Origin: Pedobacter cryoconitis
GTDB taxonomy: Bacteria; Bacteroidota; Bacteroidia; Sphingobacteriales; Sphingobacteriaceae
Direction: 5' to 3'
NCBI RefSeq assembly: GCF_014200595.1
Contig: NZ_JACHCG010000002.1
Location: 496,001-560,000, forward strand
Length of the DNA: 64,000 nt
Part shown: positions 52,373 through 60,977 of the stretch, one piece after another
How the letters are laid out: each line of letters opens with the position of its first letter
Numbering within the stretch: position 1 is the first letter of the stretch
The notes under the pieces: model-generated
Told to the model about the DNA's origin: nothing
What the model saw: only the letters and a program-made list of their open reading frames with translations
Databases searched by the model: none
Position numbers and translations under genes: made by a program

Positions 52373-53152
52373 ATGAAATTTTTCAGTTTTATCTTCGCGG
52401 TATGTTTACCCGGAATGGTATTTGCCCAGCAGGTGGATACGCTTAGTAAAGATTCAATTCACACGCCAAAACAATCGGTGATGAAAACGCGTGGATTGAA
52501 TCCCCCTCAAATTAAATCTTTTATTGTCCCGGCAGTGCTGATCAGTTATGGCCTGGTATCTTTAGGGAATAATGCTATCAGAAGACTCGACTACAGCACC
52601 AGGGCAGAGTTACAGGAAGATCATCCAACCTTTGCCTTACATGCTGATAATTTTCTTCAGTTTGCTCCCGGCGCTGCTTTCTACGCACTGAATCTTGCAG
52701 GTGTGAAGAGTAAACATGGAATCGTTGACGGTACAGCTATTTATGTGCTGGCCGAAGCGATCATGGCGGGTTCAACTTTTAGTGTGAAACACATGGTTGG
52801 CCGCGAACGTCCGGATGGAGCAGATAATTACTCTTTTCCTTCAGGGCATACCGCAAATGCTTTTGCAGCAGCCGAATTTCTGAATCAGGAATACAGGGAT
52901 GTTTCTCCCTGGATTGGTTATGCTGGTTACACGGTAGCTACGGCAACCGGGGTTTTAAGAATGTATAACAATAAACATTGGGTAAGTGATGTGGTTGCAG
53001 GAGCAGGATTTGGTATCGCTTCCACCAAGCTGGCTTATTTAATTTATCCGTATCTTAAGAAGTTAGTAATTGGAAAACAGACCATGAAATACTCTTTAGT
53101 ACCGATATATCAGCAAAAAGCAGCAGGACTTTCGTTCAATGGCACATTTTAA
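52373..53152 (+). CDS. PAP2-family lipid phosphatase
   Basis: A 259-residue protein with a signal-like N-terminus ending at GMVFAQ and the three-part PAP2 signature: KHMVGRERPD, then FPSGHTANAFAA, then LRMYNNKHWVSDVVAGAG. The Arg, both His residues and Asp of the active site are all present. It would remove phosphate from lipid phosphates such as undecaprenyl pyrophosphate or phosphatidate in the periplasm. Its end overlaps the TolC gene start by 14 bases, so the two are translationally coupled. Confidence 0.92.
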   Translation: MKFFSFIFAVCLPGMVFAQQVDTLSKDSIHTPKQSVMKTRGLNPPQIKSFIVPAVLISYGLVSLGNNAIRRLDYSTRAELQEDHPTFALHADNFLQFAPGAAFYALNLAGVKSKHGIVDGTAIYVLAEAIMAGSTFSVKHMVGRERPDGADNYSFPSGHTANAFAAAEFLNQEYRDVSPWIGYAGYTVATATGVLRMYNNKHWVSDVVAGAGFGIASTKLAYLIYPYLKKLVIGKQTMKYSLVPIYQQKAAGLSFNGTF

Positions 53153-54389
53153 GAGCTATATACTAATTCTGGCGATGACCGGATTTGGATTGTGTGCTGC
53201 CAGGGCACAGCAACCGGTTAGAAATCTTGATTATTTTTATCAGGAGGCAGTTAAACGCAGCCCGTTATTAAAAGATTATAACAATCAGTTGCAAAGTAGT
53301 AAAATTGATAGTATGCGGGTTAAAGCAGGTTATAAGCCACAAGTTTCAGCATTGGCAAATGGACTATATGCACCTGTAGTAAATGGTTACGGTTTTGATG
53401 AAGTACTGACCAATGGAAAAGCCCTGGAAGCCGTACTGAATGTAAACTATAACCTCGCTAGTAAAAAAAATATCAATAACCAATTGGAAGGTATCCATTT
53501 ACAAGCCGACTCTATTCGCTTTGCTACTGGTCTTTCTGTGCTGGATTTACAAAAAGCAGTGACAGATCAGTATATCACCGCTTTTGCCAGTCAGCAGCAG
53601 GCCGCATTTAATAAGGAAGTTTATCAACTGCTGCATGAAGAAGAAATCGTTTTAAAGAAACTGACTCGCGCAAACGTTTATAAACAAGTAGATTACCTGA
53701 CTTTTCTGGTTACTTTTCAGCAGCAGCAATTACAATGGAAACAGGCAGAACTGCAATTGAAAAATGATTATTCTACACTGAACTATTTAACTGGCATTGC
53801 TGATACTACAACGCACGAATTAGCGGAACCTGCAATTGAACCAGTCCTGCTCAGTGCTGAAACTGGATTTTTTTATCAAAAGTTCGGAATTGATAGTTTA
53901 AAACTGGTCAATCAGAAAAAAACAGTTGACTTTAATTATAAACCTAAAGCCAGTGTATATGCGAATGGCGGATACAACTCTTCTTTTGCCTATCAGCCTT
54001 ACCGTAATTTTGGTGCGAGTGCAGGTTTCACGGTTGCAGTTCCGATTTTTGACGGACATCAGCGGAAAATGCAATATGATAAACTTTCGATTGCTCAACG
54101 GACTATCAATGTATATAAAGAGTTCTTCCAGAATCAGCATACCCAGCAGCTCAACTTACTCCGGCAACAGATTGCGGATCAGAATGGATTATACCAGCAA
54201 GTTTCTGAACAGATCAAATTTACTAAAAGCCTGATCCAGGTAGATAGCCGGTTATTACAAACAGGAGATATCAGGATCGCTGATTTTGTGATCGCAATTA
54301 ATAATTACCTGGCTGCGCAAAATCTAAAGAGACAGACCAATATTACAAGGCTAAAGCTGTTTAATCAGCTAAATTACTGGAATAGATAA
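53139..54389 (+). CDS. TolC-family outer-membrane channel
   Basis: A 416-residue protein of the TolC/OprM family. The signal peptide ends at LCAARAQ. The body is two alpha-helical coiled-coil repeats with intervening strands, and it contains VKRSPLLKDYNNQLQSSKI and, in the second half, FTVAVPIFDGHQRKMQYDK with the typical P-hinge. It forms the outer-membrane exit for the RND pump downstream. It overlaps the PAP2 gene and precedes the adaptor gene by 66 bases, completing a tripartite efflux set. Confidence 0.9.
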   Translation: MAHFKSYILILAMTGFGLCAARAQQPVRNLDYFYQEAVKRSPLLKDYNNQLQSSKIDSMRVKAGYKPQVSALANGLYAPVVNGYGFDEVLTNGKALEAVLNVNYNLASKKNINNQLEGIHLQADSIRFATGLSVLDLQKAVTDQYITAFASQQQAAFNKEVYQLLHEEEIVLKKLTRANVYKQVDYLTFLVTFQQQQLQWKQAELQLKNDYSTLNYLTGIADTTTHELAEPAIEPVLLSAETGFFYQKFGIDSLKLVNQKKTVDFNYKPKASVYANGGYNSSFAYQPYRNFGASAGFTVAVPIFDGHQRKMQYDKLSIAQRTINVYKEFFQNQHTQQLNLLRQQIADQNGLYQQVSEQIKFTKSLIQVDSRLLQTGDIRIADFVIAINNYLAAQNLKRQTNITRLKLFNQLNYWNR

Positions 54390-54455
54390 CCATATTATAT
54401 ACTCAAATAGATAACCAGGCAGTTCCTGAAAGTGGAGAAGCTTAAAAATATAAAA

Positions 54456-55382
54456 ATGAAACAGTTCACAGTTAACGCCTTATTCCTCTTGCTCCTGAGT
54501 GCAACACTGGTTTGCTGCCAGCAGGCTTCTAAAACGACGGCAGAAGAAGCCCCGGTTCCTGAAACCCCGGTACAAGTGACTACGGTAAACAATGCGACAC
54601 TGAGTGAAGACATTGTCTTAAATGCGACTTCTGCTTATCTGGAAAAAAGTTTTGTCAAAGCGAATACAAACGGCTACTTGCAAAGTTCAACCTTACAGGC
54701 AGGTGCTGCGGTGAGTAGTAACCAGGTTTTATTTAAGCTGATCACCAAAGAGGCGCGTGCCATAGGTAATTCGATTAACCAGCTGGATCCGGGTTTTAAA
54801 TTCTCTGGAATTTCAACTATTCGTGCTGAGAAAAGCGGTTATGTGATCCTGGTTAATCATCAAAAGGGGGATTATGTACAGGATGGTGAGGCATTGGCGA
54901 CAATCATCAATCAGTCAAGCCTGGTCTTTTTACTGGATTTACCTTATGAAATGCGCAGTGTTATCCTTCAAAATAAAACATTAGAATTAACGCTTCCTGA
55001 TGGGGAGAAGCTAAAAGGATCAATTACTTCGTCCTTACCAGCCGTTGATTCTTTGGCACAGACACAGCGTATGATTATTAAAGTGAACGCTACGCATCCG
55101 GTTCCGGAAAATCTGATTGCCAGGGTGAAAGTGGTTAAATCTGAGGCTGCTCATGTACAGGTATTGCCTAAATCGGCCGTCCTGACTAATGAAACCGAAG
55201 ATGAGTTTTGGGTGATGAAGCTGATCAATGATTCTACAGCAGTGAAAACGATAGTGAAAAAAGGAATGGAAGATGGAAAGTCAATTCAGATTTTGTCACC
55301 GGTTTTTGGGGCGAAAGATCGTTTAATCACAATAGGGAATTACGGATTGGCGGATACGGCAAAAGTTAAAATCACGCATTAA
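54456..55382 (+). CDS. RND periplasmic adaptor (short HlyD-type lipoprotein)
   Basis: A 308-residue adaptor. The ATG at 54456 (MKQFTVNALF) is chosen because it opens a lipoprotein signal with box LVCC; the frame is open to a GTG eight codons upstream. It has two barrel-sandwich halves (SFVKANTNGYLQSSTLQAG and IRAEKSGYVILVNHQKGDYV) and no long helical hairpin between them, so it is shorter than most adaptors. The end of the gene shares one base with the RND start (TAATG). Confidence 0.88.
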   Translation: MKQFTVNALFLLLLSATLVCCQQASKTTAEEAPVPETPVQVTTVNNATLSEDIVLNATSAYLEKSFVKANTNGYLQSSTLQAGAAVSSNQVLFKLITKEARAIGNSINQLDPGFKFSGISTIRAEKSGYVILVNHQKGDYVQDGEALATIINQSSLVFLLDLPYEMRSVILQNKTLELTLPDGEKLKGSITSSLPAVDSLAQTQRMIIKVNATHPVPENLIARVKVVKSEAAHVQVLPKSAVLTNETEDEFWVMKLINDSTAVKTIVKKGMEDGKSIQILSPVFGAKDRLITIGNYGLADTAKVKITH

Positions 55383-58300
55383 TGAAGAACTTTTTTATTT
55401 CTCATAAAAACCCGCTGCTGGTCGTATTGATCCTGATCCTGGCGGGTGGGTTGTTTTCTTATCAGCGGTTAAAAACTTCTTTGTTCCCGGAGATTACCTT
55501 TCCGAAAATAAAGATTATTGCCGATGCAGAATTGCAACCTGTAGATCAGATGATGATTACGGTAACACGGCCTTTGGAAAATGCAGTGAAACAGGTTCCG
55601 GATCTTCATGTAGTCAGAAGTACAACCAGCAGAGGAAGCTGTGAGATTTCTGCTTATATGAACTGGAATGCTGATATTGATTTAAGTCAGCAGCGGATTG
55701 AGTCTCAAATCGGTAAGATTAGAAATAGCCTGCCCCCGGGCGTAAATATTTCGGTGGAGAAAATGAATCCTTCGATCCTTCCGGTGAGCGGGTACACTTT
55801 AGAGAGTCATACGGAATCGCCGATAGCTTTAAAAAAATTAGCTACTTATACGATCAAACCATTTTTGTCGCAGGTTGATGGTGTATCGGAAATCAGGGTT
55901 ATCGGTGGGAAAGATAAGGAATACTGGATTCAACTGGACAGGCAGAAGATGAGTACTTTGTCTATTAGTCCGGATCTGCTGAATACGGTCCTGGCGCAGA
56001 CAAATTTTATCAAGTCTAATGGTTACTTATCAGATTATAACTATCTGTATTTATCAATTACTGATGCGACTATCAAAACAAAGACCGATCTGGAAAACCT
56101 GATTGTCAGTAAAAAAAATAACCGGATAGTCAGGGTCAAAGATATTGGTGAGGTCAAAATACAAGAAGGCGTTGCTTATACCAGGATCAATGCAAATGGG
56201 AAGGATGCGATCCTGGTTGCTGTCATTAAACAGCCGAATGCAAATCTGGTTGATCTGTCCACGCAGCTACAGGAAAAGATTGTGGAGCTTAGAAAAATAT
56301 TGCCAAAAGGGGTAACGATCAAGCCTTATTACCAGCAGTCTGATTTTGTAGAGGCATCGGTTAAAAGTGTCAGTGATAGTTTATTGATCGGACTGGTTTT
56401 AGCAATTGTTGTGGCCATTATCTTTTTACGTTCTGTGAAGGCGAGTGCAACAATACTGATTACGATCCCAATTACGCTGTGTTTAACTGTAATGGTGCTT
56501 TATGGCATCGGATATTCCTTGAATATTATGACCTTAGGTGCTATTGCTGCGGCTATAGGGTTGATTATTGATGATGCTATTGTGGTGGTGGAACAGATTC
56601 ACCGCACGCATGAAGAACACCCGGAGGAGCCTACCGTTACTTTGCTTAAAAAAGCAATAGATTATTTGTTTCCGGCGATGCTGGGATCTTCTATCAGTAC
56701 AATCGTAATCTTTGTCCCATTTATTTTGATGACGGGAGTTGCGGGCTCTTATTTCCAGGTGATGACCAATACCATGATCATTACCTTAGTCTGCTCATTT
56801 TTTGTCACCTGGATAGGTTTACCGGTGGTATATTTATTGTTAACGAAGGATGCTGCTTCCAATTCGGTAAAATCTGCTGTGCATCAGGTTCATCAGCAAA
56901 ACTGGGTTCATTATTTTATAAAAAAGCCCTGGATCAGTTATGTTGCTATGGTGGTTTTAGCGGTCATTATCTTTTTAATTCTGCCACGATTGGAAACCGG
57001 ATTTCTGCCGGAAATGGATGAAGGTAGTGTCGTTGTCGATTATACTTCTCCTGCGGGGACTTCACTGGTGGAGACAGACCGGATGTTAAAGGAGGTAGAA
57101 AAATTGATTGTTAAAATACCAGAGGTGCAAACTTACTCCCGCAGAACAGGTACTCAAATGGGGTTCTTTATTACTGAACCTAATACTGGTGATTACCTGA
57201 TTCAGCTGAAAGCAGACCGGAAGAGAAGTACAGAGGAGGTTATCAGTGAGATCAGATCAAAGATACAAGCTTCTCAACCTGCATTAGTGGTCGATTTTGG
57301 GCAGGTGATAGGGGATATGCTGGGTGATTTAATGAGCTCTACCCAGCCTGTTGAAGTGAAAATATTTGGTAATGATCAGGATAAGTTAAAGGCTTTATCA
57401 AAGCAGGTAGCAGCATTGATGGGTAAGGTTACCGGAACTGCTGATGTGTTTAACGGGATTGTTATTGCTGGTCCTTCTGTAAATATTCAGCCTGATTTTG
57501 CCCTGCTGGCACAATATGGGATTACGCCGGGAGATTTTCAATTTCAGGTTCAAAATGCGTTACAGGGAAATATTATTGGGAATGTATATGATCAGCAGCA
57601 GCTTACACCAATCAGGATGATTTATCCGGGAAGTAAACAGTTTGGAGTGGCAGATGTCAGTAAATTACAATTGTTTTTACCGGGTGGTGGGGTGGTTCCT
57701 ATTCAGCATCTTGCAAGTGTAGCTATCAAAGCTGGCGATGCGGAAATTAAAAGAGAAAATTTACAATCAATTGGTGTGGTCACTGCAAGGTTGGAATCCA
57801 GAGATCTGGGCAGTGTAATGGCTGATATTCAAAAAGATATTAGTTCGAAAATTAATCTGCCTGCGGGCTATCATATTGAATATGGTGGAGCTTATGCAGA
57901 ACAGCAGCAGTCTTTTAAAGAATTGCTTACTATCCTGGTGGCTTCAAGTTTACTCGTGTTTAGTGTGATCTTGTTTCTCTTTAAGGATTTTAAAATCGCA
58001 TTTCTTATTCTGATCATATCCTTATTGGGGATTTCAGGAAGTTATCTGGCTTTATATTTAACGCACACGCCTTTAAATGTAGGGAGTTATACGGGTTTGA
58101 TTATGATTGTGGGGATCATCGGGGAGAACGCGATCTTTACTTTCCTGCAATTTAAGGAATCTTTAAAGGATAAAACGGTGGAAGAAGCTATTGTTTATTC
58201 TATATCAACGCGGTTAAGGCCTAAGTTAATGACTGCTTTGGGTGCAATCATCGCATTAATGCCGCTTGCTTTAGGAATTGGGGCAGGAGCACAGATGCAT

Positions 58301-58393
58301 CAGCCGCTGGCAATCGCAGTGATTGGTGGTTTTATTATCGCATTGCCACTACTGCTGATTGTTTTACCGAGTATGGTGAGGAGGCTTTACTAG
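55382..58393 (+). CDS. RND efflux permease (HAE/AcrB-like)
   Basis: A 1003-residue inner-membrane permease with 12 membrane helices and two large periplasmic loops. The TM4 proton-relay pair is present in IGLIIDDAIVVVEQ (around residue 395), of the drug/hydrophobe type rather than the heavy-metal type. Porter-domain text such as FPEITFPKIKIIADAE and LPPGVNISVEKMNPS fits. It overlaps the adaptor by one base. It would export a hydrophobic compound or lipid; placement after the LTA-synthase-like and PAP2 genes suggests a link to envelope lipids, which is inference. Confidence 0.94.
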   Translation: MKNFFISHKNPLLVVLILILAGGLFSYQRLKTSLFPEITFPKIKIIADAELQPVDQMMITVTRPLENAVKQVPDLHVVRSTTSRGSCEISAYMNWNADIDLSQQRIESQIGKIRNSLPPGVNISVEKMNPSILPVSGYTLESHTESPIALKKLATYTIKPFLSQVDGVSEIRVIGGKDKEYWIQLDRQKMSTLSISPDLLNTVLAQTNFIKSNGYLSDYNYLYLSITDATIKTKTDLENLIVSKKNNRIVRVKDIGEVKIQEGVAYTRINANGKDAILVAVIKQPNANLVDLSTQLQEKIVELRKILPKGVTIKPYYQQSDFVEASVKSVSDSLLIGLVLAIVVAIIFLRSVKASATILITIPITLCLTVMVLYGIGYSLNIMTLGAIAAAIGLIIDDAIVVVEQIHRTHEEHPEEPTVTLLKKAIDYLFPAMLGSSISTIVIFVPFILMTGVAGSYFQVMTNTMIITLVCSFFVTWIGLPVVYLLLTKDAASNSVKSAVHQVHQQNWVHYFIKKPWISYVAMVVLAVIIFLILPRLETGFLPEMDEGSVVVDYTSPAGTSLVETDRMLKEVEKLIVKIPEVQTYSRRTGTQMGFFITEPNTGDYLIQLKADRKRSTEEVISEIRSKIQASQPALVVDFGQVIGDMLGDLMSSTQPVEVKIFGNDQDKLKALSKQVAALMGKVTGTADVFNGIVIAGPSVNIQPDFALLAQYGITPGDFQFQVQNALQGNIIGNVYDQQQLTPIRMIYPGSKQFGVADVSKLQLFLPGGGVVPIQHLASVAIKAGDAEIKRENLQSIGVVTARLESRDLGSVMADIQKDISSKINLPAGYHIEYGGAYAEQQQSFKELLTILVASSLLVFSVILFLFKDFKIAFLILIISLLGISGSYLALYLTHTPLNVGSYTGLIMIVGIIGENAIFTFLQFKESLKDKTVEEAIVYSISTRLRPKLMTALGAIIALMPLALGIGAGAQMHQPLAIAVIGGFIIALPLLLIVLPSMVRRLY

Positions 58394-58475
58394 GAAAAAA
58401 TAAACTTTTTATTTCTTTATTTTAGTATTACTTTACTTAAAGTGTTTATTTTATTTATTTAAGTAATTTTAATAA

Positions 58476-59018
58476 ATGACTCAGAGACCAAGAATTAAAA
58501 AGGAAATAACAGGAGAAATCGTAAATGATCAATTTGCTTTTTCTGAAAATAAAAGCTCTAAAAATGCCCGTAAAATTTTAGATAGATCAGAACTGTTAAA
58601 TGTTGAAATATGGTATGACAAACATTACTTGATAAGAGTTCAGCATGGAGATAATAATGGAATTAAAAGACATGGGATTAATGAAGAAATAATAAAGGAA
58701 TTAGTCTGTAAATCTTTAAAACACCTCATATACTATTCATTTAAAGTTAAGAATTTCAGTTTTATAAATTTTATCAAAGTTGATAATCGAAGTGTAAGAG
58801 TTGTGATTAGAAAGGAAACAACAGGTGAAATATTAAATGTCGTTTTAGAATTTCATCATGTATTAGATCATAAATATGAAGTAACTGTTTTTACAGCAAT
58901 GGTTTCTGATGATTTTCGTTTAAGTGATGGCCAGTTTGCTGTTTTATTAGATGGGAATAATTCAACACTTTTTAAATATGATAACAAAAAACTCATTGAA
59001 ATTGATGATAAGTCATGA
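58476..59018 (+). CDS. AT-rich orphan protein of unknown function
   Basis: A 180-residue cytoplasmic protein that I do not recognise. It has no signal peptide or membrane helix. It is Lys- and Ile-rich and contains IWYDKHYLIRVQHGDNNGIK, then RVVIRKETTGEILNVVLEFHHV with a KYEVTVFTA ending strand. The pattern of a central His, RV and R strands and a T-containing last strand is loosely like BECR-fold RNases, but this is only a hint. The gene is clearly more AT-rich than the RND operon before it, and no partner gene that would make a toxin-antitoxin pair is adjacent. Confidence 0.6.
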   Translation: MTQRPRIKKEITGEIVNDQFAFSENKSSKNARKILDRSELLNVEIWYDKHYLIRVQHGDNNGIKRHGINEEIIKELVCKSLKHLIYYSFKVKNFSFINFIKVDNRSVRVVIRKETTGEILNVVLEFHHVLDHKYEVTVFTAMVSDDFRLSDGQFAVLLDGNNSTLFKYDNKKLIEIDDKS

Positions 59019-59060
59019 AAAATAATTTTAAGATTATTTCTTTTACAATAAGATTATGTT

Positions 59061-59068
59061 TATCTTTG
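59061..59068 (+). promoter_or_regulatory. Bacteroidota -7 box in front of the candidate small RNA
   Basis: TATCTTTG matches TAnnTTTG exactly. The predicted start of transcription is near 59075; no protein-coding frame follows. Confidence 0.5.
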
Positions 59069-59074
59069 GATTAG

Positions 59075-59167
59075 TATTAGAGACAGGAGAAAAAGCTGGA
59101 CAGCCTTTATGGCAGGCGTTTTAACTGGACAGTCTCATTTGAGCCCCCTAACAGGGGCTTTTATTTT
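59075..59167 (+). ncRNA. Candidate structured small RNA of about 93 nt
   Basis: The region has a promoter box upstream, a strong terminator at its end and no open frame. GAGAC (59080-59084) can pair with GTCTC (59132-59136) to enclose a segment with two copies of CTGGACAG (about 27 nt apart) and a short GCC/GGC hairpin. I do not recognise the RNA family. It lies alone between the orphan gene and the convergent YncE gene. It might also be a leader fragment, but nothing downstream on this strand is coding. Confidence 0.5.
59142..59167 (+). terminator. Terminator of the candidate small RNA
   Basis: AGCCCC pairs with GGGGCT (loop of 6) and is followed by TTTATTTTT on the plus strand. Confidence 0.85.
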
Positions 59168-59193
59168 TACTGACGTTTTTTTTTACTGTGCAT

Positions 59194-59225
59194 AAAAAAG
59201 CGGCAAGATATAAATACCTGGCCGC
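59194..59225 (-). terminator. Terminator of the YncE-family gene
   Basis: On the minus strand an 8-bp stem with one mismatch (59200-59207 with 59218-59225) is followed by six T residues, 33 bases beyond the YncE stop. Confidence 0.7.
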
Positions 59226-59258
59226 CCTGTTATTGGTGTGTTTATGATTATTGGTGTG

Positions 59259-60266
59259 TTATTTGCCGAATGTCAGAACTTTAAATGTTCCTGGAATACA
59301 TGCTGCTTTTTTACCTTCACCGGCCTTTAAATCAGCCGTTGGCAAAAAAACATGGTGATTGATTTCATCCAATGCGATTGTCCGGGCACCCTTCTTTGTT
59401 TTAACGTTTTCAAGCACCTGGAATTTGTTGGCATTGAACTCTTTAATAACGGTGAGTGTACCTTCCCCATTAGCACTATAAACAAATTTGAGCTGCGGAT
59501 CGAAAACAACGCCATCACTACCTTCGCCAATAGGTAATGTAGTAATTTGTTTACCTGTAATTGCATCCAGTACGATTAATACTTTATTGGAGCAGCCCAC
59601 AAATAAACGGGAAGTCAGCCTGTCGATTGCTAAACCCGAAGGCTCTTCGCCACCTGTTAATTTGAAACGTTTGATTACCTTTAAATTACTTGCGTCCACA
59701 CAAACTACTTCATTTTTGTCTTCTATATTGACATAGATTTTTCCTTTGCCATCTGATACGCCTGTCTCCGGTTTTCCTCCTAAAGCAATAGTCGCGATTA
59801 CCTGATCCTTTAACGGATCTATAATGCTCACATTTAAGCTATGGCCATTGAATACGAACAGTTTTTTTGAAAAGTCATCATAGAAAATTGCATCAGGATT
59901 GTCTCCGACTTTGATTTTACGTAGTACAGCATTCGTATGCAGGTCAAAAACGGTACACTCGCCCGATTTTCCGTTACTGGTATAACCTTTTTTTAACGCA
60001 GGTACAATAGCGATTCCATGTACACCTGGTGTATTGGAAATGATACCGATAGAATCTCCTGTAGTTTCATTGATAATATTCACCTGTAAACCATGAGAAA
60101 TATATAATTTGTTTTGGGCATGATCTGCCAATAGATAATCCCAGCCTTCGTCACCGCTAACCTGGTGAGTTTGCAATAAATGAATACCAGTTTTTGCTTG
60201 CGCAAATAAAGCTGTCCGGGTACAAAAAGAGAGTAGTAATAAGGCTAAGGCCACCTTCTGTTTCAT
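59259..60266 (-). CDS. Exported YncE-family beta-propeller protein
   Basis: A 335-residue protein with a signal peptide (ALALLLLSFCTRTALFAQ). The start MKQKVALALL at 60266 is chosen because it opens this signal. The rest is a seven-bladed propeller of YncE/surface-layer type with repeats such as GIAIVPALKKGYTSNGKSGE, KVGDNPDAIFYDDFSKKLF and GEEPSGLAIDRLTSRLFVG. Such proteins bind or present something in the periplasm; the ligand is unknown, though YncE-like proteins are often found with metal or TonB-linked genes. A 36-nt block shared with the EamA gene lies directly upstream. Confidence 0.92.
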   Translation of the reverse strand: MKQKVALALLLLSFCTRTALFAQAKTGIHLLQTHQVSGDEGWDYLLADHAQNKLYISHGLQVNIINETTGDSIGIISNTPGVHGIAIVPALKKGYTSNGKSGECTVFDLHTNAVLRKIKVGDNPDAIFYDDFSKKLFVFNGHSLNVSIIDPLKDQVIATIALGGKPETGVSDGKGKIYVNIEDKNEVVCVDASNLKVIKRFKLTGGEEPSGLAIDRLTSRLFVGCSNKVLIVLDAITGKQITTLPIGEGSDGVVFDPQLKFVYSANGEGTLTVIKEFNANKFQVLENVKTKKGARTIALDEINHHVFLPTADLKAGEGKKAACIPGTFKVLTFGK

Positions 60267-60278
60267 GATGTTTTTTAT

Positions 60279-60314
60279 ACAAACAAACACATAGAGTCTG
60301 TAGCAATTCTGAAG
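60279..60314. promoter_or_regulatory. Copy A of a 36-nt operator-like block, upstream of YncE
   Basis: It matches copy B (60764-60799) at 31 of 36 positions and begins 13 bases before the YncE ATG. It contains CATAGAGTCTGTA (60290-60302), a nearly symmetric form of TACAGAnTCTGTA, next to two TTTG tetramers on the minus strand. Confidence 0.65.
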
Positions 60315-60329
60315 GTAATTCTTATTCTT

Positions 60330-60743
60330 TTAAAAGATAAGAATAAGTGTTCCTCCTATAATCAATAACACGGCAAGCGCAGTTTTAACTGTCAACGGTT
60401 CACCAAGAAAAACTACAGATAACAGAATTGCTATCGCCACACTGGCTTTATCCACGGGTGCTACCTGCGAAACTTTACCCAGTTGTAATGCTTTAAAATA
60501 GAAAATCCAGGATAGTCCGGTCGCTAAACCAGAAAGGAGCAGGAAAGTCCAGTTTTGTTTAGTCAAACTGGCTATACCATGGTGATCATTCCTGAAAAAT
60601 ACAATCGCCCATGCTAATAGCAAGATAACTACAGTTCTGATGGCCGTAGCCAGATTAGTATCAATGCCTTTGATCCCTATTTTTGCAAGTATCGCAGTCA
60701 ATGCTGCAAAGAAAGCTGACAATAAAGCATAGATCCACCACAT
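60330..60743 (-). CDS. EamA-family transporter, short (five-helix) form
   Basis: A 137-residue membrane protein with about five helices, i.e. one EamA repeat. It starts MWWIYALLSAFFAALTAILA and ends with VAPVDKASVAIAILLSVVFLGE and LAVLLIIGGTLILIF, the conserved end of the EamA/DMT repeat. Short members are thought to work as dimers. The ATG at 60743 is chosen; the frame is open 32 codons further, but that part is not membrane-like. A 36-nt block with a palindrome sits before it, followed after 63 bases by the YncE gene. Confidence 0.9.
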   Translation of the reverse strand: MWWIYALLSAFFAALTAILAKIGIKGIDTNLATAIRTVVILLLAWAIVFFRNDHHGIASLTKQNWTFLLLSGLATGLSWIFYFKALQLGKVSQVAPVDKASVAIAILLSVVFLGEPLTVKTALAVLLIIGGTLILIF

Positions 60744-60763
60744 AGTATTTAGTTTATTCTTCT

Positions 60764-60799
60764 GCAAACAAACATACAGAGTCTGTAGGAAATCTGAAG
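60764..60799. promoter_or_regulatory. Copy B of the operator-like block, upstream of EamA
   Basis: It contains the perfect palindrome TACAGA-G-TCTGTA (60775-60787), which overlaps by two bases a -7 box TATGTTTG read on the minus strand (60776-60769), 26 bases before the EamA ATG. The layout is that of a repressor site over the promoter, and the TACA/TGTA half sites resemble operators of the BlaI/CopY repressor family. Confidence 0.7.
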
Positions 60800-60938
60800 T
60801 GGGAAAAGTACTTGAATTTAATATACCAGAGGCTCTCATTTAGCTGAGTTTTTGGAAAAAAGCATGTTATTTTAGTTTAACTAATATTTAGTTTTGGTTA
60901 TTTTATTTGTCCATTTATAAATATATTCTCAATGTATA

Positions 60939-60954
60939 CCTTATATTTATAAGG
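60939..60954. promoter_or_regulatory. Palindrome overlapping a possible promoter of the serine hydrolase
   Basis: CCTTATA-TT-TATAAGG is a perfect 7+7 palindrome 23 bases before the ATG of the serine hydrolase. TATATTTA inside it is close to the -7 consensus, so a repressor bound there would block transcription. Confidence 0.45.
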
Positions 60955-60977
60955 TTCAAATTCAATTACGCCCCACA

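Noticed and set aside
42000..58000. Replication origin suggested by the change from C-rich to G-rich plus strand
   Set aside because: No dnaA, dnaN or DnaA-box cluster is visible, and the change coincides with gene orientation in most places. A whole-chromosome skew plot would be needed.
55382..58393. Heavy-metal class for the second RND permease
   Set aside because: TM4 has the adjacent DD pair of drug-type pumps and not the DxxxxxDxxxxxxE pattern seen in the first pump.
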